NCBI GenBank assembly: GCA_934096235.1
Contig: CAKOLO010000002.1
Span: 1 to 64,000 of the forward strand
Origin: an uncultured Bacilli bacterium
GTDB lineage: Bacteria; Bacillota_I; Bacilli_A; RF39; UBA660
Length of the DNA: 64,000 bases
Reading direction: 5' to 3'
This document shows positions 44,481-51,902 of this stretch, piece after piece (positions within the stretch are counted from its first letter, which is position 1; each line of letters begins with the position of its first letter). A program made the position numbers and the translations under genes. The notes below the pieces were generated by a model. It ran no database searches. It saw only the letters and a program-made list of their open reading frames with translations, and was not told where the DNA came from.

Positions 44481-46266
44481 ATAAAACTTTACCAGTTAAT
44501 TGATCAACTTCAGGTGTAAGTTTATCGTATATTCTAGATACTTTAGACATTTCTTCATCTATTTCATTAGTATATCCTTCTGCTAAACGTACATTTCTTA
44601 TTATTTGCATCATTGTGGTATTTGGAATTCTTTTTGATTTAAATAATTCTATTATTTCTTGTTCACTTTTATTTGGTAATACTTCTTTGATTTCATAGTT
44701 TATGAGTGGTTCTTTTCTTGTGAAAGATAATTCTCCTTCTTTTTGTTCTTTTTGCCTATCTATTGTTGTTATTGCTTTATCAATGTTTTCATCACTAAGG
44801 TTTGTATTTAGATAAGATAAATTTCCTTGAAAGAATTTTATATCTGAGTCATGTTCAAATACTTTTCTATATTCACTAAATGGAATCATAAAGTATTTAT
44901 ATAAATCTAATGCAGTGTATTCACTATCTAATTTTTCACGTCCATTTGATTTATAACTATCCCATGTTGGATCTAGTGCGTATGCTCCATGTATTCCGTA
45001 TTTTTCATCATCTATTATAGCAATTGCTCTACTATGATATCCTCTTAATGTTTCATTATCATCATCATAACATGTTACTCCAAATGATCCTATTTTTATA
45101 TTAGGTTCAAATTCTTTAAATATTTCTTCAAGCATTGCTGTATATCCTGCACAAACTATATGACCAGTTTTTACTATTTTATGTGGTTCTCTTGATTCCA
45201 TCTTATCTTCAGTTTCTGTTTCATTATATTCTAATGTTTTTAATATATCATATGCGAATGCTAATTTTTCTACTGGTGATAATGGATAATCATTTATAAT
45301 TTGTCTATACCATTTCATGGTTTCACTTAATGCTCTAAATTCTTCATAACTAGATGACGTAACACTATCGTATCTAACTCTTACCTCTACGTTTTCACTT
45401 AGTTTATCTAATGCATCAAAGTTAGTTTCAGCATAACCTTTAGTTACTTTTACAAATACACCATTTGTTTTAATTCCTCTTTTTTCAAAAAACTTACTTA
45501 AATCACTTGCTATATTCATATTTGGATCTGATATATCCATATTAACAATACCATCTTTTATACTAAATACGTATGATTGGTCTTTACCATTTATTTCTAT
45601 TTTTCTATTTGTTTTTGTTAAGTCTTCACCAATAATATTAAATATTTTTTCTAAATCAGATGGTGTGATTGTTGTACCATCTACTTTAATATCCTTATTA
45701 CTTTCAATGCCACTTAGGCCATCTATTTTTGGTTCATAAGTTTGTTTTATTAATATATCTTTATAGTAACCATTTAATTTTCCATCTTTTTTTACTGTTA
45801 CTAAGTCACTATAATTATCTTTTTGAATATATGATGTCCCTATATCTATTTCTTTTATATTAGTGTTTTTGCTTATAAAATTTAACTCTTCAGGAGATAA
45901 AAAACCATAGTTGTTAATAGTTAATTTTGTTAATGAACTAAGTTTACTTAAAAAACTTATATTATCTCTTATGAATGATATTGGAAGTGATATTTCTTTT
46001 AAATTTGGAGAAATGTTTTTAGATATCTCTTCTTTAAATATTTTAAAATCATATGGATAATATACTTCGTCATTATTGCATTTTACTTCTAAATTTGGTT
46101 CTTTTTGTTCTTTTGTATATGCGAGTACTTCTTCTATCTCAATACCTCTTTTTCTAAGAGTTAATTTGTCTTCTTTACTTCTTACAAAATCTATTATTTT
46201 GTCCATATCATTTGAATTATTAAATTTTTCACTAAATAGTCTTTCTATTATTTCATCGATTGTCAT
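44479..46266 (-). CDS. Cytoplasmic transglutaminase-like protein with leucine-rich-like N-terminus
   Basis: This 595-residue protein has no signal peptide. Residues 80-150 have leucine-rich-like repeats (NLKEISLPISFI, SLTKLTINNYGFLSPEEL and NIKEIDIG). A transglutaminase/cysteine-protease-like domain has Cys372 (HIVCAGYTAMLEEIF), His411 (YHSRAIAII) and Asp432 (ALDPTWDSYK), the complete triad. It may be a protease or amidase; the substrate is unknown. The GGTGAAAAT site and the extended -10 box TGATACAAT (46282-46290) precede it. Confidence 0.75.
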   Translation of the reverse strand: MTIDEIIERLFSEKFNNSNDMDKIIDFVRSKEDKLTLRKRGIEIEEVLAYTKEQKEPNLEVKCNNDEVYYPYDFKIFKEEISKNISPNLKEISLPISFIRDNISFLSKLSSLTKLTINNYGFLSPEELNFISKNTNIKEIDIGTSYIQKDNYSDLVTVKKDGKLNGYYKDILIKQTYEPKIDGLSGIESNKDIKVDGTTITPSDLEKIFNIIGEDLTKTNRKIEINGKDQSYVFSIKDGIVNMDISDPNMNIASDLSKFFEKRGIKTNGVFVKVTKGYAETNFDALDKLSENVEVRVRYDSVTSSSYEEFRALSETMKWYRQIINDYPLSPVEKLAFAYDILKTLEYNETETEDKMESREPHKIVKTGHIVCAGYTAMLEEIFKEFEPNIKIGSFGVTCYDDDNETLRGYHSRAIAIIDDEKYGIHGAYALDPTWDSYKSNGREKLDSEYTALDLYKYFMIPFSEYRKVFEHDSDIKFFQGNLSYLNTNLSDENIDKAITTIDRQKEQKEGELSFTRKEPLINYEIKEVLPNKSEQEIIELFKSKRIPNTTMMQIIRNVRLAEGYTNEIDEEMSKVSRIYDKLTPEVDQLTGKVL

Positions 46267-46295
46267 ATTTTCACCATAATAATTGTATCATACAA

Positions 46296-46322
46296 AATAA
46301 AAGATGAGAATTATTTCTCATC
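46296..46322 (-). terminator. Terminator of the paralogous membrane-protein pair
   Basis: Arms GATGAGAA and TTCTCATC (8 bp, 4-base loop) are followed by TTTTATTTT on the minus strand. Confidence 0.8.
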
Positions 46323-47042
46323 AAATTCCATTTTTTTAACTAGTGTATCTAAAGATACTTTTTCTTTTGCTTGTTTTAATAGTGTTTCTAAATCTGTTTC
46401 ATTTGAATTTAGATCTTGTCTTAACATATTAACTATTATTAATTTAATATCTTCAGATATTTGTTGTGGTAATCTTTCATAATTTATATAATCTTGAATT
46501 ATTATATTAGCTTCAAGTATTTTATTTACTTTTATTGGATTAGTTTTTACTTCTTCTAGTCTTTTTTTACTTATTTCTTTCACTTTCTTTAGTATAAATG
46601 TTTCATTATTTTCTATATTAGTTGTAATACCTGTTATTTTTTGAAATACATCTAACATTTCTTTAGGAAGCGAATTATCTTTCATTTTTTCTAATCTAGT
46701 TTTTATATCTTTGTATGCAGTTATACCATATATTAATGTTATTAGCATAGATATTGCTCCTGGAGCTACTATAGATGAAATAATACCAAATATTCCTAGT
46801 AAAAGTAAGTTTAATCTTTTTATTTTATCTTGTTTAAACTTTTCTTCTAAATCTTCATTTATTAATTTTAATGATTCTTCTATTCTTGATTTTAGATATT
46901 TATTTTTTTGTAATAATTCATATAAATAGTATTCTTGATGTTCTTTATCATCTAATGCTTCTTTATATATTTCAAATGCTTCATTTGATACTTCATTAAG
47001 TATTTTAATTCCTTTTTGTTTTTTTGATATTTCTTCTTCCAT
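46311..47042 (-). CDS. Membrane protein, paralog of the next gene
   Basis: This 243-residue protein has long charged helices flanking a central hydrophobic hairpin (LLLLGIFGIISSIVAP then ISMLITLIYGIT). It is not recognised. It is clearly related to 47053-47775 along its length: both have NE(V/A)S-EAF-I, an IIQDYI/L motif and an endpiece with DLN-x-(N/T)ET-LETLLK. AAGGTGAAAATT precedes the ATG, 10 bp from its paralog. Confidence 0.65.
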   Translation of the reverse strand: MEEEISKKQKGIKILNEVSNEAFEIYKEALDDKEHQEYYLYELLQKNKYLKSRIEESLKLINEDLEEKFKQDKIKRLNLLLLGIFGIISSIVAPGAISMLITLIYGITAYKDIKTRLEKMKDNSLPKEMLDVFQKITGITTNIENNETFILKKVKEISKKRLEEVKTNPIKVNKILEANIIIQDYINYERLPQQISEDIKLIIVNMLRQDLNSNETDLETLLKQAKEKVSLDTLVKKMEFDEK

Positions 47043-47052
47043 AATTTTCACC

Positions 47053-47775
47053 TTAGTATTCTAATTTCTTTATTAATGTGTCTTCTGATACTTTAATTTT
47101 TGTTTCTTTTAATAATGTTTCTAAATTTGTTTCAGTAGTGTTTAAGTCTTTTTGAAGCATATTTATGATTGCTTTTTTATGTGCATCATCTATATTTTTT
47201 GGTATTATACCTGTTTCTAAATAATCTTGTATTATTGAGTTTGCTTCCATAACTAATAATGCTTTTTGAGGGTTTCCAGCTGCATCTAAAGTATTTTCTT
47301 TTAGATTTTTTATAGTCTTTCTAAGTATCATCATTTCATTATTTTTTATATTATTCATTATATCGTTTTCTTTATCAATGACACTATCTAATTCTTTTTC
47401 TGGATGTTCTTGTTGTTTTTTTCTTTTTGAATTAATTAATTTAATTACATTATATCCATAAACTAATGATGTAGCTAATCCGACTAACGGTACTGTTAAT
47501 AATAATCCTATATTTAAAAGCGTTGAAACTATAATTAAGATTCTTTCTAAACGATCACTTATTATTTCTCTTTCTAGTGATGTCTTAAATACATATAATG
47601 CTTTAAGTACTTCATTTTTTAAAGTTTCATTTCTTTGCGCTAGCTGAACTAGATAATAGTTTGGTAGTTTTTCATTATCTAGTATTATATTAAATATTTT
47701 AAATGCTTCTTTACTAGCATTATTTAGGATTCTAAATCCTTCTTCTCTTGTATATGTTTTATTTTCTTTTTCCAT
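47053..47775 (-). CDS. Membrane protein, paralog of the previous gene
   Basis: This 240-residue protein has the same architecture as 46311-47042: a charged helical N-terminus, two membrane helices (about 80-120), then a helical C-terminus ending in LQKDLNTTETNLETLLKE. Function is unknown. GGGGGTTGTA fixes the start at 47775. Its promoter appears to lie within the terminator hairpin of the upstream ABC operon. Confidence 0.65.
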   Translation of the reverse strand: MEKENKTYTREEGFRILNNASKEAFKIFNIILDNEKLPNYYLVQLAQRNETLKNEVLKALYVFKTSLEREIISDRLERILIIVSTLLNIGLLLTVPLVGLATSLVYGYNVIKLINSKRKKQQEHPEKELDSVIDKENDIMNNIKNNEMMILRKTIKNLKENTLDAAGNPQKALLVMEANSIIQDYLETGIIPKNIDDAHKKAIINMLQKDLNTTETNLETLLKETKIKVSEDTLIKKLEY

Positions 47776-47785
47776 TACAACCCCC

Positions 47786-47822
47786 AAATAAAAAAGTGTT
47801 CATATTATAACACTTTTTATTT
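47786..47822 (-). terminator. Terminator of the ABC operon containing a -10 box
   Basis: The stem AAATAAAAAGTGTT with AACACTTTTTTATTT (about 14 bp, 8-base loop) ends the GntR-ABC transcript. The descending strand of the stem and its loop read TGTTATAAT, an extended -10 box aimed at the gene starting at 47775. Confidence 0.75.
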
Positions 47823-47824
47823 CA

Positions 47825-48613
47825 TTAATCAATATTTACGCCTTTATCAATTGTTTTAAGACCTATTATATATTCTATAATTATTAATACTAAGTAACTT
47901 ATTATAGCTATTAATAGTATAGTTTTAAATATATTTAGTGTAAAAGTTGTACTTGTAAATATATTCATTATATCGCTGTTAAATAGACCTGATATATAAA
48001 CTACTAATAATATTATTATTGATGAAGCCATGTATGTTAAGAATCCACATAAACAACTTTTTAACATTTTATTATTGTTAGATTTATGGCCTAGAATTAT
48101 ACCTATGTAACCTGTTAGTAAAATAAATGTAAATTCTAAGAATATTAGTGTAAATAGTTGAATTAGTAAACTTGTTATGCTGCTTTCATAAAGATTTGCA
48201 ACAATATTTAGACTATTCTTTAAAAGTTCTATATTTTCTTTTGAGTAGTAACAAATCAATAATGAAATGGCTATTACTATAGTTGAAGTTAGCATTGTAA
48301 TTAATCCACATAATACTTTAGATAGATAAAGTGTACTCTTTTTTACAGGTAAAGTATGTGTTAAATATGATTCATCTTTATAGAAGTTAAGAACTAATCT
48401 TGCCCATACTCTCATAAGATTATTAATAAGTACACTTACTAACATAGATACGGCAATTCCATTATTTATCTTTGAAAGTATTAACATTATACCCGAAGTA
48501 TCAAATAATCCACATATTCTTCCAAGTAAAGCAAAGAATAATGATAATGAATAGAATATTATTAAATTTTTATATGTAAATTTTAGATCGTATTTTAGTA
48601 CTTTTAAGAGCAT
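47825..48613 (-). CDS. ABC transporter permease (ABC-2 type)
   Basis: This 262-residue protein has six membrane helices. The N-terminal LKYDLKFTYKNLIIFY and LTHTLPVKKSTLYLSKVL loops are typical of small ABC-2 permeases. The last 10 bases of the ATPase gene overlap its start. Together with the ATPase and a GntR repressor it resembles the Bacillus ytr-type operons, which respond to cell-wall-active antibiotics; the substrate is unknown. Confidence 0.82.
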   Translation of the reverse strand: MLLKVLKYDLKFTYKNLIIFYSLSLFFALLGRICGLFDTSGIMLILSKINNGIAVSMLVSVLINNLMRVWARLVLNFYKDESYLTHTLPVKKSTLYLSKVLCGLITMLTSTIVIAISLLICYYSKENIELLKNSLNIVANLYESSITSLLIQLFTLIFLEFTFILLTGYIGIILGHKSNNNKMLKSCLCGFLTYMASSIIILLVVYISGLFNSDIMNIFTSTTFTLNIFKTILLIAIISYLVLIIIEYIIGLKTIDKGVNID

Positions 48614-49302
48614 TTGAATGTCCTCCTAAAGATTTCATCTATTGATGATTTTTCTTTTTTACGAAGTTCATCTGCAGCAGCAGTTAATATTATTTTTCCT
48701 TTATCTATGAATATTACTTCGTCTAGTATTCTTTCTATATCAGAAATTAAGTGTGTTGATATTATTACACTACTTCCCTCTTTAAAGTTTGAAAGTATTG
48801 TATCTAATATATAATCTCTAGTAGCTGGGTCTACTCCACCTAATGGTTCATCTAATATATAAAGATCAGCATCTCTACTCATAACTAATATAAGTTGTAG
48901 TTTTTCTTGCATACCTTTTGACATCTTAGATATTTTAGAGTTTATGTCTAAATCTAAATCTTTTAGTAATTTTTTAGCTTTCCCAATATTAAAGTTATCA
49001 TAAAACTCATTAAAGTAATTTAATGTATCCATTACTTTCATTTCTTTATCTAAATATGTTCTTTCTGGTAAGTAAGAAATAATCTTTTTTGATTCTACTC
49101 CTGGATGAAGTCCTTCTATTAATACTTCACCACTAGTTGGAGTAAGTAAATCATTAATAAGTTTTATTAGTGTTGTTTTTCCTTGCCCATTTTTTCCTAA
49201 AAGTCCAACTATTTTGCCTCTAGGAATTATTAGGTTAACATCTTTTAGAATTTTCTTGTTATCAAAACTTTTTGATAGGTTCTTGCACTCTAAAAGTTCC
49301 AT
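48604..49302 (-). CDS. ABC transporter ATP-binding protein
   Basis: This 232-residue protein has Walker A GLLGKNGQGKTTLIKLI, the signature KMSKGMQEKLQLILVMS and Walker B DLYILDEPLGGVD, all complete. The STHLISDIE switch follows. The signature is MSKGMQ rather than LSGGQ, as common in ABC-2 export systems. AGGAGG overlaps the repressor's stop. Confidence 0.93.
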   Translation of the reverse strand: MELLECKNLSKSFDNKKILKDVNLIIPRGKIVGLLGKNGQGKTTLIKLINDLLTPTSGEVLIEGLHPGVESKKIISYLPERTYLDKEMKVMDTLNYFNEFYDNFNIGKAKKLLKDLDLDINSKISKMSKGMQEKLQLILVMSRDADLYILDEPLGGVDPATRDYILDTILSNFKEGSSVIISTHLISDIERILDEVIFIDKGKIILTAAADELRKKEKSSIDEIFRRTFKCS

Positions 49303-49303
49303 A

Positions 49304-49666
49304 TTATTTTCCTCCTAATTCTTGCAAGTACTTAATTGACTCTTCATAAGTTATACCTATGTTATTCATAGAATTTAAGTATTCATTTACTTTTTCTTTT
49401 GCTAGTTTTTCTTTAGCTTTGTTAATTATTTTTGAATCATTTGTTACATATTTACCATTTGTTCTTTCAGTATAAATTAATTTTTCATTCTCTAGTTCTA
49501 CTAAAGCTTTTTGCATAGTATTTGGATTAACTTTGTAGTAAAATGCTAGCTCTCTTACAGAAGGTAATCTACTTCCTACGCTTAATTTACCTGATACTAT
49601 ATCCACTTTAATGATATCTACTAATTGAATATAAATTGGTATATTGTTATCAAATGTATAACTCAT
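49304..49666 (-). CDS. GntR-family (YtrA-type) repressor
   Basis: This 120-residue protein has an N-terminal winged helix: IYIQLVDIIKVDIVSGKL, then GSRLPSVRELAFYYKVNPNTMQKAL, ending ERTNGKYVT. The C-terminus is only a short helix, as in the small YtrA subfamily. It probably represses this operon through the palindrome at 49683-49700. Start at 49666 after AAAGGAGTAATC. Confidence 0.9.
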   Translation of the reverse strand: MSYTFDNNIPIYIQLVDIIKVDIVSGKLSVGSRLPSVRELAFYYKVNPNTMQKALVELENEKLIYTERTNGKYVTNDSKIINKAKEKLAKEKVNEYLNSMNNIGITYEESIKYLQELGGK

Positions 49667-49682
49667 GATTACTCCTTTCACT

Positions 49683-49700
49683 GTATTACTTGCATAATAC
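49683..49700. promoter_or_regulatory. Palindromic operator of the GntR-ABC operon
   Basis: A perfect inverted repeat GTATTA-N6-TAATAC sits at the predicted transcription start, just downstream of the -10 box. Binding by the YtrA-type repressor is inferred from position. Confidence 0.65.
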
Positions 49701-49701
49701 A

Positions 49702-49730
49702 ATAATACTATTATATATATTTTATGTCAA
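49702..49730 (-). promoter_or_regulatory. Sigma-A promoter of the GntR-ABC operon
   Basis: On the minus strand TTGACA (49725-49730) and TATTAT (49702-49707) are spaced 17 bp apart. Confidence 0.8.
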
Positions 49731-49732
49731 TA

Positions 49733-49756
49733 GAAAAAGTCAAATTTTATTGACTA
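49733..49756 (-). terminator. Terminator of proX gene
   Basis: Arms AGTCAA and TTGACT (6 bp, 6-base loop) are followed by a T-run on the minus strand. It lies directly upstream of the GntR operon promoter. Confidence 0.6.
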
Positions 49757-50245
49757 TATTTTTATAAAACTATAACTTACGTTATTAAGTTTTAATATCT
49801 TTTCTATATCGTCTAGTTTTAACCAAACTGATGCGGTATTTTCATTAGGATGTGCGCCTATTTCATTAAAGTTTTTTATGTCTTCATCTATTAATACTTT
49901 TACTTTGTGTTCTATATCATTAAGTATTCCAAGTATTGTTACTGCTCCTTTTTTAAGACCAAGGTATTTTTCTAAATCTTCTTCACTTGCGAATGTTAAT
50001 GGTCTAAGATTTAAATTATTTCTTATTTCTTTTAAGTTAACTCTTTTATCTCCTTTAACTAATATTAAAAAATAATTTTGTTTTTTATCATCTCTAATAA
50101 ATAGATTTTTAACTATTTCTTCTTCGTTATCTAAATTTAGATGCAATGTTTCTTCCATAGTGAATACTGCTTCGTGTTCTATTTTTTTATATTTAATTCC
50201 TAGATTATCTAGATATTTATATACTTCTTCTTTTCTTGTATACAT
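49754..50245 (-). CDS. proX: Prolyl-tRNA editing deacylase ProX/PrdX (YbaK fold)
   Basis: This 163-residue protein frees tRNA-Pro mischarged with alanine. The YbaK fold is recognisable: LGIKYKKIEHEAVFTMEE, KNLFIRDDKKQNYFLILVKGDKRVNLK with the conserved Lys, LKKGAVTILGILND, and GAHPNENTASVWL near the end. The last is typical of PrdX/ProX rather than the Cys-specific YbaK. Confidence 0.88.
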   Translation of the reverse strand: MYTRKEEVYKYLDNLGIKYKKIEHEAVFTMEETLHLNLDNEEEIVKNLFIRDDKKQNYFLILVKGDKRVNLKEIRNNLNLRPLTFASEEDLEKYLGLKKGAVTILGILNDIEHKVKVLIDEDIKNFNEIGAHPNENTASVWLKLDDIEKILKLNNVSYSFIKI

Positions 50246-50256
50246 TGCTTCTCCTT

Positions 50257-50637
50257 TTATATTACTTTTGAAATTAATTCTTCTTTATTGCTTATTAATT
50301 CTATTTCTAAGTCTTTACATACTTTTTCTATTAAATCATAGTTTGGATTATACTTACTTATATATATAAACTTAGGATATCTCATGAAATGTTTAAAGTG
50401 TTTTTTTAGTCTTAGAATTTCATTATTATAGAAATTATCTAAAGAATAATAATAACTAAATAATTTCTTTGTTTTATCAATATATTCTTTACTTAGATAA
50501 GATAAATCATATGTAAATCTTAATGGCATTACTTCTGTGTATGGACATATTTTATCATAAAGTGTTTCATCATCTTCTACTATCATAACTATAGTATCTT
50601 TAATATTTGAAAGTTCTTCTGTTGAGTAGTCTTCCAT
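50257..50637 (-). CDS. Small hypothetical protein
   Basis: This 126-residue protein is not recognised. It is acidic at the N-terminus, Tyr/Lys-rich in the middle and alpha/beta in pattern (KDTIVMIVEDDE at the start, FIYISKYNPNYDLIEKVC near the end). It is probably cytoplasmic. It lies 11 bp from proX and 1 bp from the Nudix gene, so it is part of one operon. Confidence 0.55.
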   Translation of the reverse strand: MEDYSTEELSNIKDTIVMIVEDDETLYDKICPYTEVMPLRFTYDLSYLSKEYIDKTKKLFSYYYSLDNFYNNEILRLKKHFKHFMRYPKFIYISKYNPNYDLIEKVCKDLEIELISNKEELISKVI

Positions 50638-50638
50638 A

Positions 50639-51157
50639 TTAATCCTCTAATTGTTTTAAATATTCTTCTAATGCACTAATCATGTCTGGTGATATAACTT
50701 TATTCATTTCATTATTAGGTATATTCTCTTTAATCTTAGTTATTGCTTCTTTAAGGTCAAATTCTTCAATTTTGAAGTTATTTTTCTTTTCATTTTCAGT
50801 ATAGTTTGTTTTAGATAAGTCTGGCCTTTTATTAGTATTAACTGCATAATAATATATTTCACAATTTCTATTTTTTCCTACTTCTGGCCAATCTTTATTT
50901 AACATATTTACTTTCATAAATGGTTTTTCTATTTCATTATCATCAATTTCTATACCAGTTTCTTCTAATACTTCACGTTTTAAACAAGTATTAAATTCTT
51001 CATCACTTTCTAAATGGCCACCTGGAAATTGATATACATTATTAGCATTTCCTATAAATATTTTGCCATTATTAATAAGTAATACTTTTATTCTTATTAC
51101 TGTTTCTGTTATATCTTTTAAAGTAAGATTATCATCATTATGTATTATTTCTTTCAT
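50639..51157 (-). CDS. Nudix hydrolase
   Basis: This 172-residue protein has a complete Nudix box, GHLESDEEFNTCLKREVLEETGIEI, with all catalytic glutamates (cut here at family limits: G-x5-E-x7-REVLEETG). It hydrolyses a nucleoside-diphosphate-linked compound; the substrate cannot be read from the sequence. It starts the three-gene run with 50257 and proX. Confidence 0.88.
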   Translation of the reverse strand: MKEIIHNDDNLTLKDITETVIRIKVLLINNGKIFIGNANNVYQFPGGHLESDEEFNTCLKREVLEETGIEIDDNEIEKPFMKVNMLNKDWPEVGKNRNCEIYYYAVNTNKRPDLSKTNYTENEKKNNFKIEEFDLKEAITKIKENIPNNEMNKVISPDMISALEEYLKQLED

Positions 51158-51167
51158 ATTTTCTCCA

Positions 51168-51205
51168 TTTAAAAATGCAATGATTATTTCTTTTTCATTG
51201 CATTT
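51168..51205 (-). terminator. Terminator of the PAP2 gene
   Basis: An 11-bp stem, AAATGCAATGA with TCATTGCATTT (about 11-base loop), is followed by a short T-run on the minus strand. Confidence 0.7.
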
Positions 51206-51846
51206 ATTATATCAAAGTTCTTTATAAAATTAAATATTTTTACATCCTTGTATTTATCTAGTATTTTATAAATTAATATTGTTATGAAGTATGCGATAGT
51301 TGCTCCGATTAGTCCTGATAACATACCACCTATTACATCTGATGGATAGTGAACCATAAGATAATTTCTTGATATACCCATAAGTATTATAAATAGAAAA
51401 CACCAATACTTATTTTTAGTTTTAGCCATGAATACTAAAGACATCATTGCTGCTGTCATAGCTGTTGTGTGTCCACTTGGAAATGAGAAATCACTTTCAG
51501 TAACACTTCCTGCATATTTCCACCATTCGTTATATTCTAAGACACTACTCATATATGGTCTAGGTCTAGCTATCATATCTTTTAATATAAAGTTAGTTAT
51601 AATAGCACCTGCTCCGATAGCACCAAACATACATATTCCAAACTTTCTAGTTTTCTTAAATAACATTAAGAATATACTAAGTAATATTAAGAATAATCCT
51701 TTTTCAGCAAATAAACTTATAAATTTAAATAACCAGTTTAAATTACCATGAGTTAAAAGTGCTAGTTCATGTAAAATATTTAATATAGTATGATCAAATC
51801 CACTAAATGTAGTATTTAACCATTCAGCTGCTGCTGTTAGTTCCAT
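51184..51846 (-). CDS. PAP2-family membrane phosphatase
   Basis: This 220-residue protein has six membrane helices and the three PAP2 motifs: KDMIARPRP, PSGHTTAM and SRNYLMVHYPSDVIGG (Arg and catalytic His). It probably dephosphorylates a lipid phosphate such as undecaprenyl diphosphate or phosphatidic acid. It may overlap in role with uppP at 15308-16099. TAGGAGGTAGAT precedes the ATG. Confidence 0.9.
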   Translation of the reverse strand: MELTAAAEWLNTTFSGFDHTILNILHELALLTHGNLNWLFKFISLFAEKGLFLILLSIFLMLFKKTRKFGICMFGAIGAGAIITNFILKDMIARPRPYMSSVLEYNEWWKYAGSVTESDFSFPSGHTTAMTAAMMSLVFMAKTKNKYWCFLFIILMGISRNYLMVHYPSDVIGGMLSGLIGATIAYFITILIYKILDKYKDVKIFNFIKNFDIINAMKKK

Positions 51847-51902
51847 ATCTACCTCCTACTACATTATCATTTTACATTCATAATAAATTTAAAACAATAA
51901 CA

